A stretch of DNA of 64,000 nt from JAWWPG01 sp963820035. Lineage in GTDB: Bacteria > Actinomycetota > Actinomycetes > Propionibacteriales > Nocardioidaceae. How positions within the stretch are numbered: position 1 is the first letter of the stretch; every line of letters starts with the position of its first letter. The notes under the pieces were generated by a model. That model was not told where the DNA came from, made no database searches, and saw nothing but the letters and a program-made list of their open reading frames with translations. Both the position numbers and the translations under genes were made by a program. The DNA is taken from positions 1-64,000 of the forward strand of contig CAWFYK010000008.1 of assembly GCA_963820035.1 (NCBI GenBank). Reading direction: 5' to 3'. Shown here one piece after another: positions 16,587 to 25,030 of this stretch.

Positions 16587-17468
16587 ATGCTGGACCACGA
16601 GTTCCGCCATGTCGATGTCTTCAGCCGGAAGGCCCTGCTGGGCAACGGCTTGGTGGTCGTGCTTGACGCCGCGGACCTACCGACCCAAACGATGCAGGCG
16701 ATAACCAAGGAGGTCCGTCAGTTCGAGACGTCGTTCCTGGCGGGGATCGACGTGGCCGGCCGGACCGCACGCTTGCGCATCTTCACCGAGGACGAGGAGC
16801 TCGACTTCGCCGGCCATCCCGTCCTCGGCAGCGCAGCCGTCCTGCACTCGCTGCTGCCGGCCGGTACGCCGGACGCGTCCTGGGACCTCGACCTCGCCGG
16901 GCGACGGATCCACGTCGAGACCCACGCCGAGCAGGACTGGGTCGAGGCGTTCATGAACCAGGGTCCGGTCGAGCTCGGCGTCGTCGTCAGCAGCGACGCC
17001 GCCGACGCCTATGCGGCGGCGTTCGGACTCAGCCCGGAGCTGCTGCACCCGGAGCTTCCGATGCAGGTCGTCAGCACCGGTCTGCCTTACCTGATCCTGC
17101 CGGTGACCAGCGACGGGCTCGAGCGGGCGATGATCACGCATCCCGACCTCGAGTCGCTGCTGGTGGGCGACGGCGCCAAGTTCGCCTATGTGCTCGACCC
17201 GGAGCGCCCCGAAGGACGCACCTGGGACAACGCGGGGCGAGTGGAGGACATCGCCACCGGAAGCGCCGCGGGGCCGGCCGTCGGCTACCTGCTGCACCAC
17301 GGCGTGCGAGCGGCCGGCGAGCCGGTGGTCGTGCACCAGGGCCGCTTCACGGGCCGGCCGAGCTCCATCGAGGTGCGACAGACCGGCCCCACGGGTGACC
17401 TGTGGGTGGGCGGGCCGGTCGCCCCGGTCTCGTCGGGCCGCTTCCACGCGCACCCTCCCGACGCCTGA
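16587..17468 (+). CDS. PhzF family isomerase/epimerase
   Basis: 293 residues with the two-lobed diaminopimelate epimerase-like fold. Family marks are FRHVDVFSRKALLGNGLVVV at the N-terminus, the catalytic Glu in RQFETSFL, FAGHPVLGSA, and RVEDIATGSAAGPAVGYLL in the second half. PhzF proteins isomerise small aromatic or amino-acid-derived substrates; most members, like this one, are outside phenazine clusters and their substrate is unknown. A leaderless start at 16587 is supported by the -10-like box. No operon partner is visible. Confidence 0.9.
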   Translation: MLDHEFRHVDVFSRKALLGNGLVVVLDAADLPTQTMQAITKEVRQFETSFLAGIDVAGRTARLRIFTEDEELDFAGHPVLGSAAVLHSLLPAGTPDASWDLDLAGRRIHVETHAEQDWVEAFMNQGPVELGVVVSSDAADAYAAAFGLSPELLHPELPMQVVSTGLPYLILPVTSDGLERAMITHPDLESLLVGDGAKFAYVLDPERPEGRTWDNAGRVEDIATGSAAGPAVGYLLHHGVRAAGEPVVVHQGRFTGRPSSIEVRQTGPTGDLWVGGPVAPVSSGRFHAHPPDA

Positions 17469-17772
17469 GCCAGCTGCTCGGTCACCCCGGTCACGCGCCT
17501 CGCGTTGACGTCGTGATGAAAAACATCAGCGACCATCCACCCGACTGAGGCGCCGCTGGTATGACGTCTGGGCGAGTGGGCGCCATACCGCGTCGATGGG
17601 CGGACGCACGTGGTCGGTACGGCGCACCGGCGCGACCGCCCGTCATACCCCCGGGGTGTCCCGGTCGGCGAGCGGCCGGACGTCCGCAGCCCATCCGCCG
17701 AGGGCCATGACCGACCGTCGGGCCCGGCCTCCTGCGGAGCTCGCGCCCGTCTCGGCCCCGTCTCGGCCGCCC
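17469..17772. other. Intergenic region without a recognised gene
   Basis: 304 bases between the convergent PhzF gene and the small-protein pair. Short open frames here have no family character. It contains a small hairpin TGATG-AAAAA-CATCA near 17514 and a longer GGTATG/CATACC pairing near 17558-17589. No feature beyond these hairpins is supported. Confidence 0.5.
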
Positions 17773-18012
17773 TTACTCATCGTCGTCGGTCGGGACCCGC
17801 CTGGCGCTGAGGAGCGGGTGCCCGCGGGAGTGCAACTGAGCGGCTATGTCAGCCAGGTTCGCCGACGACTCCAGCCGAAGCCGGAAGACGGTGCAGGCGG
17901 GATGCCGCCGGACGGTGAGCCCCTTGAAGGCAGCGACGACCGCGGGCGGCATCGCTCCGGCGACCGAAACCTCGTAGGCCGACTCCGTCGATCTCCCTGC
18001 AGGAACCCTCAC
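17773..18012 (-). CDS. Small conserved protein, paralogue of the gene upstream
   Basis: 79 residues from a GTG that overlaps the stop of the preceding gene (GTGA). The pattern YEVSVAGAMPPAVVAAFKGL, then VFRLRLESSANLADIAAQLH with SRGHPLLSARRV, lines up along its whole length with the preceding protein (FEIRVAGQVPEDDLRDLG, HGLLARIRSLGLEIVEVRRL). Both look like a beta-alpha-beta-beta-alpha-beta domain of about 70 residues. I do not recognise a function. The pair is divergent from a MalT-type LuxR regulator, with a DosR-like operator between them. Confidence 0.75.
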   Translation of the reverse strand: MRVPAGRSTESAYEVSVAGAMPPAVVAAFKGLTVRRHPACTVFRLRLESSANLADIAAQLHSRGHPLLSARRVPTDDDE

Positions 18013-18290
18013 GTCTCGTGACCGTCCTCCACGCCGACGTCGCCCGTCGCACCGCCGCTCGCGTCGGGTGGCTCGCCCAAGGACGAGAGGTCAGGGAGCC
18101 TTCGGACCTCGACGATCTCGAGCCCGAGGCTCCGGATCCGAGCCAGCAGCCCGTGCAGCGCCGGTTCGTCGGCGACGCCGTAGATCACGGTGCGGACCTG
18201 CTCGGCCGTCAGCATCACGGCTCCGAGATCCCGAAGGTCGTCCTCGGGCACCTGGCCGGCCACGCGAATCTCAAACGTGGTGTGCGCCAT
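18009..18290 (-). CDS. Small conserved protein of a paralogous pair
   Basis: 93 residues from the ATG at 18290. The core is FEIRVAGQVPEDDLRDLG, then VRTVIYGVADEPALHGLLAR and IRSLGLEIVEVRRL, followed by an acidic, glycine-rich tail. Homologues of this kind are often seen near LAL-type LuxR regulators in actinobacteria, from memory, but have no known role; they may sense or bind a partner through the ferredoxin-like or BON-like fold that the pattern suggests. It is translationally coupled to a paralogue (GTGA overlap). The longer reading back to 18650 crosses the operator region and is rejected. Confidence 0.75.
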   Translation of the reverse strand: MAHTTFEIRVAGQVPEDDLRDLGAVMLTAEQVRTVIYGVADEPALHGLLARIRSLGLEIVEVRRLPDLSSLGEPPDASGGATGDVGVEDGHET

Positions 18291-18456
18291 CCCTCGACTC
18301 CCTCGCTCTTGGTCGGCGGCGGCCGCGGCTGGCGGTCGACCGACCTCCTTGTCGTGCGCGACAGCCTGCTCGACCGCGAGGGCGGTCGCGTCATCCCTGA
18401 CGGGTGAGCTCTCCCTGAGCATCTGCTCGTCGGGGGCTGAACGTCCCGCCGCGGCA

Positions 18457-18470
18457 GGGACTTTGGTCCC
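18457..18470. promoter_or_regulatory. DosR/DevR-like operator
   Basis: GGGACTTTGGTCCC, extended by one matching A/T on each side, differs by a single base from the core GGGACTTTAGTCCC of the DosR/DevR consensus. It lies 167 bases before the small-protein pair (minus strand) and 83 bases before the LuxR regulator gene (plus strand), inside a 262-base divergent intergenic region. DosR responds to hypoxia, NO and CO in mycobacteria. Confidence 0.6.
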
Positions 18471-18552
18471 TAGGCCGAGGCAGAACGGACATGGTGGGGT
18501 GAGTGGGGTCGCACCAGGACCCACCTTCACGGTGGCCGCGACAAGGAGACGT

Positions 18553-20925
18553 ATGACATCGGTGGCACGCAGGTCCCGACGTCCAGCCCCACCTCCTGAG
18601 CCGACTCCGTGGGGAGAGAGCCTGCTGACCACGCGCTTTCGCGCGCCCACCCCGCCCGTCGACCTGGTGACGCGGCCCGGCCTGCTCGATGCTGTACGCC
18701 GGGGTGTTCAGCTGCCGCTGACCTTGGTGAGTGCTCCGGCGGGCTCGGGAAAGACCGTCCTCATCTCGTCCTGGTACGGCATGCGCGAGAGTCCCGGGCC
18801 GGTCGTGTGGCTGGGGGTGGAAGCAGGAGGGACCCCGCCAGGCGTCTTCTGGGCGTATGTCGTCGACGGGCTGCGGCGGAGCGGCGTCGACGTCGGCTCG
18901 GTCGGGATGCCGGCCAGAGCCGAGTCCGTCGACCGGACCTTCTTGTCCCGGCTCGCCGCGCGAATCGCGGAGCAGCCCGACCCGGTGGTGCTCATCCTCG
19001 ACGACGCGGTGGACCTCGCGGAGGCTGCGCTGGCGGACGGCGTCGGCTATCTGCTGCGAGGTTGTGGCGGCAATCTACGCCTCGTGCTGATCACCCGTGT
19101 CGACCCGGCGCTGCCCCTCCACCGCTACCGTCTCGACCACTCCATGGTCGCCATCCGGGCAGCAGACCTGGCGTTCACCGCCCACGAGACATCCGCCCTG
19201 ATGCAGATGTCCGGCCTGGAGCTCTCGCATCGCGACATCGAGGCGTTGCGGGACCGGACGACCGGGTGGGCTGCGGGGCTGAAGTTCGCCGCCATGAGCC
19301 TCACCGGACGGTCGGACGTGGACCAGGCCATCCGCGACTTCACCGGAGACGAGGGCAGCGTTGCGGCGTACCTGCTCACCGAGGTGCTCGACGGCCAGCC
19401 GCCCGAGCTTCGTGACTTCCTGTTGCGCTCCAGCATCGTGGACGAGCTCACCCCGGGCCTCGTGGACACGCTGTCGGACGGTCACATCGGAGCCCGCACT
19501 CTCGAGTTCGTCGCCCAGGCGAACCCGTTCCTGCAGCGCGTCGAGGGGGCCCGCGGCTGCTATCGCTACCAACCGCTCTTCCGCGAGCTGCTTCGCGCGC
19601 AGCTGGACTACGAGCGGCCGGACCTGGGGCCGCGCCTGCATCGTGCCGCGGCCACCTGGCTCGCCCAGGAAGGTGACCTCCCGAGAGCGGTGCGGCACGC
19701 CGTCATCGCGGGTGAGTGGGCCGAGGCCACAGCCCTCCTCGTGGACGAGCTCGGCATCGCGATGCTGGAGGCGGGACGCGACCGCGTGGAGCTTCGCGGG
19801 TTGCTCGATGACCTGCCGCTCGACTGTGCGACCGGGCCCGCGCACCTGGTGAGAGCCGCGCTTGCAAGCGCCGCCGGCCGCTCGGCCAGCGCCCGGGAAG
19901 AGCTCGACCTGGCCCGGCCCCTGGTCGAGTCAGACACCTCGAGACCTGCCGCGGCTCGGCGGGCCACGATCGCCCTGCTGGAGGCCCAGTGGGCACATCG
20001 GGACGGTGATGCCGCCGCCGGTCTCGAGGCGGTCCGGGCCGCCGAGCGCGCGCTCCCCACCTGCTCCGGGAAGGCGCTCGCCGTCCATCCTGAGCTGGTC
20101 TCGATCCTGGAGCTCACGAAGGCCCGCCTGCACTGGTGGCTCGGCGACATCGAGCGAGCCCGGCCGGCGTTCCTGGCAGCGACCGCGCTGGCCCAGGCTC
20201 CGGGATGTGAGGGTCTCCTGACGGACTCCCTGGGGCTGCACGCCCTGGCGGCGGCGACGCACGGCGAGCTGCAGGTCGCCTCGGACCTTGCCGAGTGCTC
20301 GGCAGCCGCCGCTCGTCTCTCGGGCACCGAGAGTGCCTACCGATCCGCCGCCGCCACAGCGGCCCTCGCCTGGGTCGCTCTGGAGGACTACGACCTGGTG
20401 GGCGTCGGCGACGCCCTGCTCGACGCCGAAGCGGTCGAGCTGACCGAAGACGACACGCTTGTGTCACTCGTGCTCCGGCTGGTTCGCTCCAGGCTTCGAC
20501 TGCTGCACGGCGACCCAGCCGGCGCTCTGGCCCAGCTGGCGACGCCGGACACGGGGGCGGCAGACCGACGGTCGCCGGCCTGGGTGAGCCAGGCCCTCGC
20601 CGACATCGAGGCTACGGCGCGGGCAGCGGCAGACCCTCCCGCTGAGCCTCCGGACGCGGGCACCCCGCTGGGTGCCGCCGGCGACCTGATCGTCGAGTCG
20701 CTGACCCTCAAGGAGCGCGAGGTGCTCGGACATCTCGCGGCGTTGCTCACGACCGAGGAGATCGCCGCCACGATGTTCGTCTCGGTCAACACGGTGCGGA
20801 CCCACGTGCGCAACATCCTGCGCAAGCTCGCGGTCTCGCGTCGGAACCAGGCGGTACGACGAGGATGGGAGCTCCACCTCCTGCCGACCCGCCACGGCAC
20901 CCCGAGCGCCGGCCGTAGCGCCTAG
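18553..20925 (+). CDS. LAL/MalT-type LuxR family transcriptional regulator
   Basis: 790 residues. Walker A is VSAPAGSGKTVL at about 61-70, followed by a STAND-type ATPase (VVLILDDAVDLAEAAL as Walker B region; LRLVLITRVDPALPLHRYRL, typical of MalT-like proteins), a long helical repeat part (about 330-700), and a C-terminal LuxR helix-turn-helix (LTLKEREVLGHLAALLTTEE with MFVSVNTVRTHVRNILRKL). AAGGAG precedes the ATG at 18553 by four bases, which fixes the start. Ligand unknown. It stands upstream of the membrane NRPS gene, 142 bases apart and on the same strand, and may control it, the small-protein pair, or both. Confidence 0.92.
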   Translation: MTSVARRSRRPAPPPEPTPWGESLLTTRFRAPTPPVDLVTRPGLLDAVRRGVQLPLTLVSAPAGSGKTVLISSWYGMRESPGPVVWLGVEAGGTPPGVFWAYVVDGLRRSGVDVGSVGMPARAESVDRTFLSRLAARIAEQPDPVVLILDDAVDLAEAALADGVGYLLRGCGGNLRLVLITRVDPALPLHRYRLDHSMVAIRAADLAFTAHETSALMQMSGLELSHRDIEALRDRTTGWAAGLKFAAMSLTGRSDVDQAIRDFTGDEGSVAAYLLTEVLDGQPPELRDFLLRSSIVDELTPGLVDTLSDGHIGARTLEFVAQANPFLQRVEGARGCYRYQPLFRELLRAQLDYERPDLGPRLHRAAATWLAQEGDLPRAVRHAVIAGEWAEATALLVDELGIAMLEAGRDRVELRGLLDDLPLDCATGPAHLVRAALASAAGRSASAREELDLARPLVESDTSRPAAARRATIALLEAQWAHRDGDAAAGLEAVRAAERALPTCSGKALAVHPELVSILELTKARLHWWLGDIERARPAFLAATALAQAPGCEGLLTDSLGLHALAAATHGELQVASDLAECSAAAARLSGTESAYRSAAATAALAWVALEDYDLVGVGDALLDAEAVELTEDDTLVSLVLRLVRSRLRLLHGDPAGALAQLATPDTGAADRRSPAWVSQALADIEATARAAADPPAEPPDAGTPLGAAGDLIVESLTLKEREVLGHLAALLTTEEIAATMFVSVNTVRTHVRNILRKLAVSRRNQAVRRGWELHLLPTRHGTPSAGRSA

Positions 20926-21020
20926 GTCTCGTGGCTGCCGCCACTCACCGGCGACGACGCAGCGGCGCTTCATTCGAGGGCATCGGACCTTTTGCTGCGC
21001 GCGGGCGGGTCGTGGAGCGT

Positions 21021-21026
21021 TAGGGT
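21021..21026 (+). promoter_or_regulatory. Candidate -10 box before the leader ORF
   Basis: TAGGGT ends six bases before the GTG at 21033, the spacing seen at other leaderless starts in this window. Confidence 0.4.
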
Positions 21027-21032
21027 CGAGCC

Positions 21033-21071
21033 GTGCGCGCACGCAGTCCCCGGCGTCGAGCTGAACCTTGA
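21033..21071 (+). CDS. Candidate 12-codon arginine-rich leader peptide
   Basis: GTG at 21033 opens a frame of twelve codons, MRARSPRRRAEP, with five arginines, ending in TGA at 21069-21071. Its stop overlaps the TTG start of the NRPS gene (TTGA), which has no good ribosome site of its own. The arrangement fits a leaderless leader ORF whose translation delivers ribosomes to the NRPS start. The alternative is that this is simply the true N-terminus of the NRPS joined by a lost or gained base. Confidence 0.4.
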   Translation: MRARSPRRRAEP

Positions 21072-24000
21072 CTCTTCTGCGGGGTGACCTGGCGCCGCCG
21101 GCGCGGACGCTGGTCGACGTCTTCGAGGAGACGGTCGAGGCCTACCCGGACGAGCCGGCGCTCGACAACGGGGCCCAGGTCCTCACCTACACCGAGTTCG
21201 CCGAGGCCGCCTCCGAGGTGGCCGCGGAGCTGCACGAGCTGGGAATCGGGCGGGGCGACCGGGTCGGGGTCAGGATCAGCTCCGGAACTCTCGACCTCTA
21301 CGTCGCGATCATGGGCACCCTGACGGCCGGGGCGGCCTACGTGCCCGTGGATGCGGACGACCCGGAGCAGCGGGCCCGACTCGTCTTCGGCGAAGCATCC
21401 GTCGCCGCCGTCATCGGTGACGACCTGGCGATCGTGCCGCGCGCCCCGGCCGACGCAGCGTCCACACGCCCGCTCACAAAACCGGGACCGGTGGATCCAG
21501 CAGGCACCGAAACCACGGCTCGGGCGCCGGCCGAGGCGGCACCCACCACCTCACCACCAACGGACCCAGCGCCACCGCCGAGCCCCGTCGACGACGCCTG
21601 GGTGATCTTCACGTCCGGCTCGACCGGGACCCCGAAAGGCGTCGCCGTCTCCCATCGCTCGGCCGCGGCGTTCGTCGACGCCGAAGCCAGGCTCTTCCTC
21701 CAGGGGTCGCCGCTCGGCCAGGGCGACCGGGTGATGGCGGGTCTCTCGGTCGCGTTCGACGCCTCGTGTGAGGAGATGTGGCTCGCCTGGCGTCACGGCG
21801 GCTGCCTGGTCCCCGTGCCGCGCTCCCTCGTGCGAAGCGGCCTCGACCTGGGACCGTGGCTGGTCGCCAACGACATCACCGTCGTCTCGACGGTCCCCAC
21901 CCTCGTCGCCCTCTGGCCACCGGAGTCGATCGCCGAGGTGCGACTGCTCATCCTGGGAGGTGAGGCATGCCCGCCCGAGCTCGCGGAGCGTCTGTCCACA
22001 CCAGCCCGGGAGGTATGGAACACCTACGGCCCGACCGAGGCCACCGTGGTGGCGTGCGGGAGCCTCGTCGACGGCACCTCGCCGGTCCGGATCGGGCTGC
22101 CGCTCGACGGCTGGGACCTTGCCGTCGTCGACAAGAGCGGTGAGCACGTCAACCACGGCGAGACCGGCGAGCTGATCATCGGCGGCGTCGGGCTCGGCCA
22201 CTACCTGGACCCCGCCAAGGACGCCGAGAAGTACGCCGCGATGCCCCACCTGGGCTGGGACCGCGCCTACCGCAGCGGTGACCTGGTGGTCTACGACGAG
22301 GCCGGCCTGGTCTTCGTCGGTCGGGCCGACGACCAGATCAAGCTCGGCGGCCGACGCATCGAGCTCGGCGAGATCGACAGCGCGATCGGTCGGCTCGCGG
22401 GGGTCGTCGGCGCGGCGGCGGCGATCCGCCGTACGTCGGCCGGCAACCAGGTGCTCATCGGATACGTCGTGGTCGACGACACCTTCGACCAGCATGCCGC
22501 CATGGAGAGGCTGCGGGCGGGCATGCCCGCAGCCCTGGTTCCGCGGCTGGCGCGCGTGGCAGACCTGCCCACCCGCACGTCCGGCAAGATCGACCGCGAC
22601 GCGCTGCCCTGGCCCCTCACGGACCAGGAGCCCGCAGCGGAGGAGGCCTCGTTCGAGGGGACAGCCGCGTGGGTGGCCAAGCTCTGGCGGGAGATCCTGG
22701 GGGCCGTCGTCACCAGCGCCGACGACGACTTCTTCGACCTCGGCGGCGGCAGCCTGACTTCTGCCCAGATGGTGTCCCGGCTGCGCAGCCGGTTTCCCGA
22801 GATCACCGTGGCGGACATCTACCAGCACCCGACCGTGGGAGGGCTCGCCAAGACCCTGGACGAGCTCGCGGAGCCGTCCATCCGCAGCAATCGCAAGGTC
22901 GGCCCGACTCCCCGCAAGACCCAGGGCGGCCAGGCCGTGTTCAGCATTCCGCTTCGCACCATCGCAGGGCTGCGCTGGCTCACGTGGCTCGCCGCGGGCA
23001 ACAACGTCGCGGTGGCCCTCTTCGGACTGCCGTGGCTGCCGACGCTGTCCTGGTGGTGGGTCGCCGTCGGCTGGCTGCTGCTGCTCACCCCGCCCGGTCG
23101 GATGGGCCTGACCGCGGTGGGGGCTCGGGCCTTGCTCCGCGGTGTCGAGCCTGGCGACTATCCGCGCGGGGGGAAGGTGCATCTGCGGCTCTGGCTGGCC
23201 GAGCGGCTGGCCGATGAGCTCGGCGCGACGAACCTCTCGGGGGCCACCTGGATGACGTTCTATGCGCGAGCCCTCGGCGCGAAAGTCGGCCGCAACTGCG
23301 ACCTGCACAGCGTCCCGCCCGTGACCGGGATGCTGACCCTCGGACGCGGCTGCTCGGTCGAGCCCGAGGTCGACCTGACCGGCCATTGGCTGGACGGGGA
23401 TGTGCTCCATCTCGGGTCCATCCGGGTGCGGGCCGGCGCCCGGGTCGGCGCCCGCAGCACGCTGTGCCCGGGCTCGTCGATCGGCCGCGATGCCGAGGTG
23501 GCCCCAGGTTCCGCCGTCTTCGGCGAGGTGCCGGACGGCGAGCTCTGGCTCGGCGCCCCGGCCAGGCCCTCGGGTTCGGCGCCCGGTCCGTGGGCTGCCC
23601 GGCCGCCGTACCGACCGCAGTGGATCCTCGCCTACGCCGGCGCGGCGACCCTGATCTCTGCCTTCCCGCTCATCGCTGTCGTCGCTGTGGCCGCGCTTGC
23701 CTCACCCTGGCTCAAGGACACCAGCTCGCTGTCGGAGGCCGCGCGGCAGCTCGCCTGGCTGCTGCCGATCGGGACCGTCGTCGGACTGGTTGCCGTGGCG
23801 GCGCTCGTGTGGGTGCTTGTGCGCTGCCTCGGACTTGGCCTGCGCGCGGGACGGCACCCGGTGCACAGCCGGCAGGCCTGGCAGGCCTGGGCGACCTTGC
23901 GCGCGATGGACGAGGCGCGCACGTGGCTCTTCGCTCTCTACGCGAGCTCGCTGACCCCCACCTGGCTGCGTTCCCTCGGCGCCCGGGTGGGTCGTGAGGT

Positions 24001-25030
24001 GGAGATCTCGACCGCCCTGTTGATCCCGCGGCTCACGACGGTGAACGACGGCGCGTTCCTGGCCGACGACACGCTCATCGGTGGCTACGAGCTGGGCGGT
24101 GGCTGGCTCCGGGTGGAGCGCTCGAAGATCGGCAAGCGTGCCTTCGTCGGCAACTCGGGGATGACCGCTCCCGGGCGCAAGGTGCCCAAGAAGTCGCTGG
24201 TCGCCGTCCTCTCGGCTGCACCTCGACGGGGTGAGGCCAAGGCCGGCATGTCGTGGCTCGGCAGCCCACCGGAACGACTGCGTCGCCAACCGGGTACGGC
24301 GGACAGCAGTCGCACGTTCGAGCCGCCTCGCCGGCTCAAGGTCGCGCGGGCTGCCGTCGAGCTGTGCCGGCTGGTGCCGGTGATGGTGGGAGTCGCCGTG
24401 TCGGTCGGCGTGGTGCTCACCCTGGAGTGGCTGGTCATCCACGGTGCCTGGTGGGTGGCGGCAGTCGTCTCGGGACTGGTGTTCATGGCCGCCGGAGCCG
24501 CAGCGGCGGCGGTGACCGCCGCGGCCAAGTGGCTGCTCGTCGGTCGCCTCCGGGTCGGCGACCATCCGCTGTGGAGCTCCTTCGTCTGGCGCAACGAGCT
24601 GGCCGACACATTCGTCGAGGTCGTCGCCGCGCCCTGGTTCGCCCGCGCCGCGACCGGCACCGGCGTGCTCAACGTCTGGCTCCGCGGCCTCGGCTCCCAT
24701 ATCGGCAAGGGAGTCTGGTGCGAGACCTACTGGCTGCCCGAGGCCGACCTGGTGCATCTCGGCGACGGCGTGACCGTCAACCAGGGATGCGTGGTCCAGA
24801 CCCACCTGTTCCACGACCGGGTGCTGAGCATGGACGAGGTGACGCTGCGAGCCGGGGCGACACTCGGTCCCAACAGCGTGATCCTGCCTGCGGCGATCCT
24901 GGGTCGGCACGCTACCGTCGGTCCCGTGTCCCTTGTCATGCGAGGTGAGTCCGTCCCAGCCAGGACCCGTTGGATCGGCAACCCCATCGGGCCCTGGGTC
25001 GACGACAAGCCCGATCGGAGCACGTCGTGA
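21068..25030 (+). CDS. Pls/PosA-family membrane non-ribosomal peptide synthetase
   Basis: 1,320 residues. An adenylation domain (about 15-525: A3 FTSGSTGTPKG at 180-190, A4 FDASCEEMWLAW, A5 NTYGPTEATV, A7 YRSGDLV, A10 TSGKIDRDAL) is followed by a carrier domain with the phosphopantetheine serine in LGGGSLTSAQ (about 564). A membrane part follows with about five to six helices and three tandem left-handed beta-helix-like segments (about 745-830, 980-1045, 1200-1300). No condensation or thioesterase domain is visible. This is the layout of epsilon-poly-lysine synthetase (Pls) and PosA, which polymerise one amino acid at the membrane. A Pro/Ala/Thr-rich insert of about 50 residues precedes A3. 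TTG is the only start possible, since a stop lies just upstream. It overlaps the next gene (GTGA). Confidence 0.92.
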   Translation: MTLLRGDLAPPARTLVDVFEETVEAYPDEPALDNGAQVLTYTEFAEAASEVAAELHELGIGRGDRVGVRISSGTLDLYVAIMGTLTAGAAYVPVDADDPEQRARLVFGEASVAAVIGDDLAIVPRAPADAASTRPLTKPGPVDPAGTETTARAPAEAAPTTSPPTDPAPPPSPVDDAWVIFTSGSTGTPKGVAVSHRSAAAFVDAEARLFLQGSPLGQGDRVMAGLSVAFDASCEEMWLAWRHGGCLVPVPRSLVRSGLDLGPWLVANDITVVSTVPTLVALWPPESIAEVRLLILGGEACPPELAERLSTPAREVWNTYGPTEATVVACGSLVDGTSPVRIGLPLDGWDLAVVDKSGEHVNHGETGELIIGGVGLGHYLDPAKDAEKYAAMPHLGWDRAYRSGDLVVYDEAGLVFVGRADDQIKLGGRRIELGEIDSAIGRLAGVVGAAAAIRRTSAGNQVLIGYVVVDDTFDQHAAMERLRAGMPAALVPRLARVADLPTRTSGKIDRDALPWPLTDQEPAAEEASFEGTAAWVAKLWREILGAVVTSADDDFFDLGGGSLTSAQMVSRLRSRFPEITVADIYQHPTVGGLAKTLDELAEPSIRSNRKVGPTPRKTQGGQAVFSIPLRTIAGLRWLTWLAAGNNVAVALFGLPWLPTLSWWWVAVGWLLLLTPPGRMGLTAVGARALLRGVEPGDYPRGGKVHLRLWLAERLADELGATNLSGATWMTFYARALGAKVGRNCDLHSVPPVTGMLTLGRGCSVEPEVDLTGHWLDGDVLHLGSIRVRAGARVGARSTLCPGSSIGRDAEVAPGSAVFGEVPDGELWLGAPARPSGSAPGPWAARPPYRPQWILAYAGAATLISAFPLIAVVAVAALASPWLKDTSSLSEAARQLAWLLPIGTVVGLVAVAALVWVLVRCLGLGLRAGRHPVHSRQAWQAWATLRAMDEARTWLFALYASSLTPTWLRSLGARVGREVEISTALLIPRLTTVNDGAFLADDTLIGGYELGGGWLRVERSKIGKRAFVGNSGMTAPGRKVPKKSLVAVLSAAPRRGEAKAGMSWLGSPPERLRRQPGTADSSRTFEPPRRLKVARAAVELCRLVPVMVGVAVSVGVVLTLEWLVIHGAWWVAAVVSGLVFMAAGAAAAAVTAAAKWLLVGRLRVGDHPLWSSFVWRNELADTFVEVVAAPWFARAATGTGVLNVWLRGLGSHIGKGVWCETYWLPEADLVHLGDGVTVNQGCVVQTHLFHDRVLSMDEVTLRAGATLGPNSVILPAAILGRHATVGPVSLVMRGESVPARTRWIGNPIGPWVDDKPDRSTS

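Noticed and set aside
18009..18650. 213-residue version of the small protein reaching back to 18650
   Set aside because: The extension runs through the DosR-like box and into the LuxR gene on the other strand; family-like sequence starts at 18290.
21551..23410. 619-residue open frame antisense to the NRPS
   Set aside because: Shadow of the adenylation and carrier domains; no recognisable domain.
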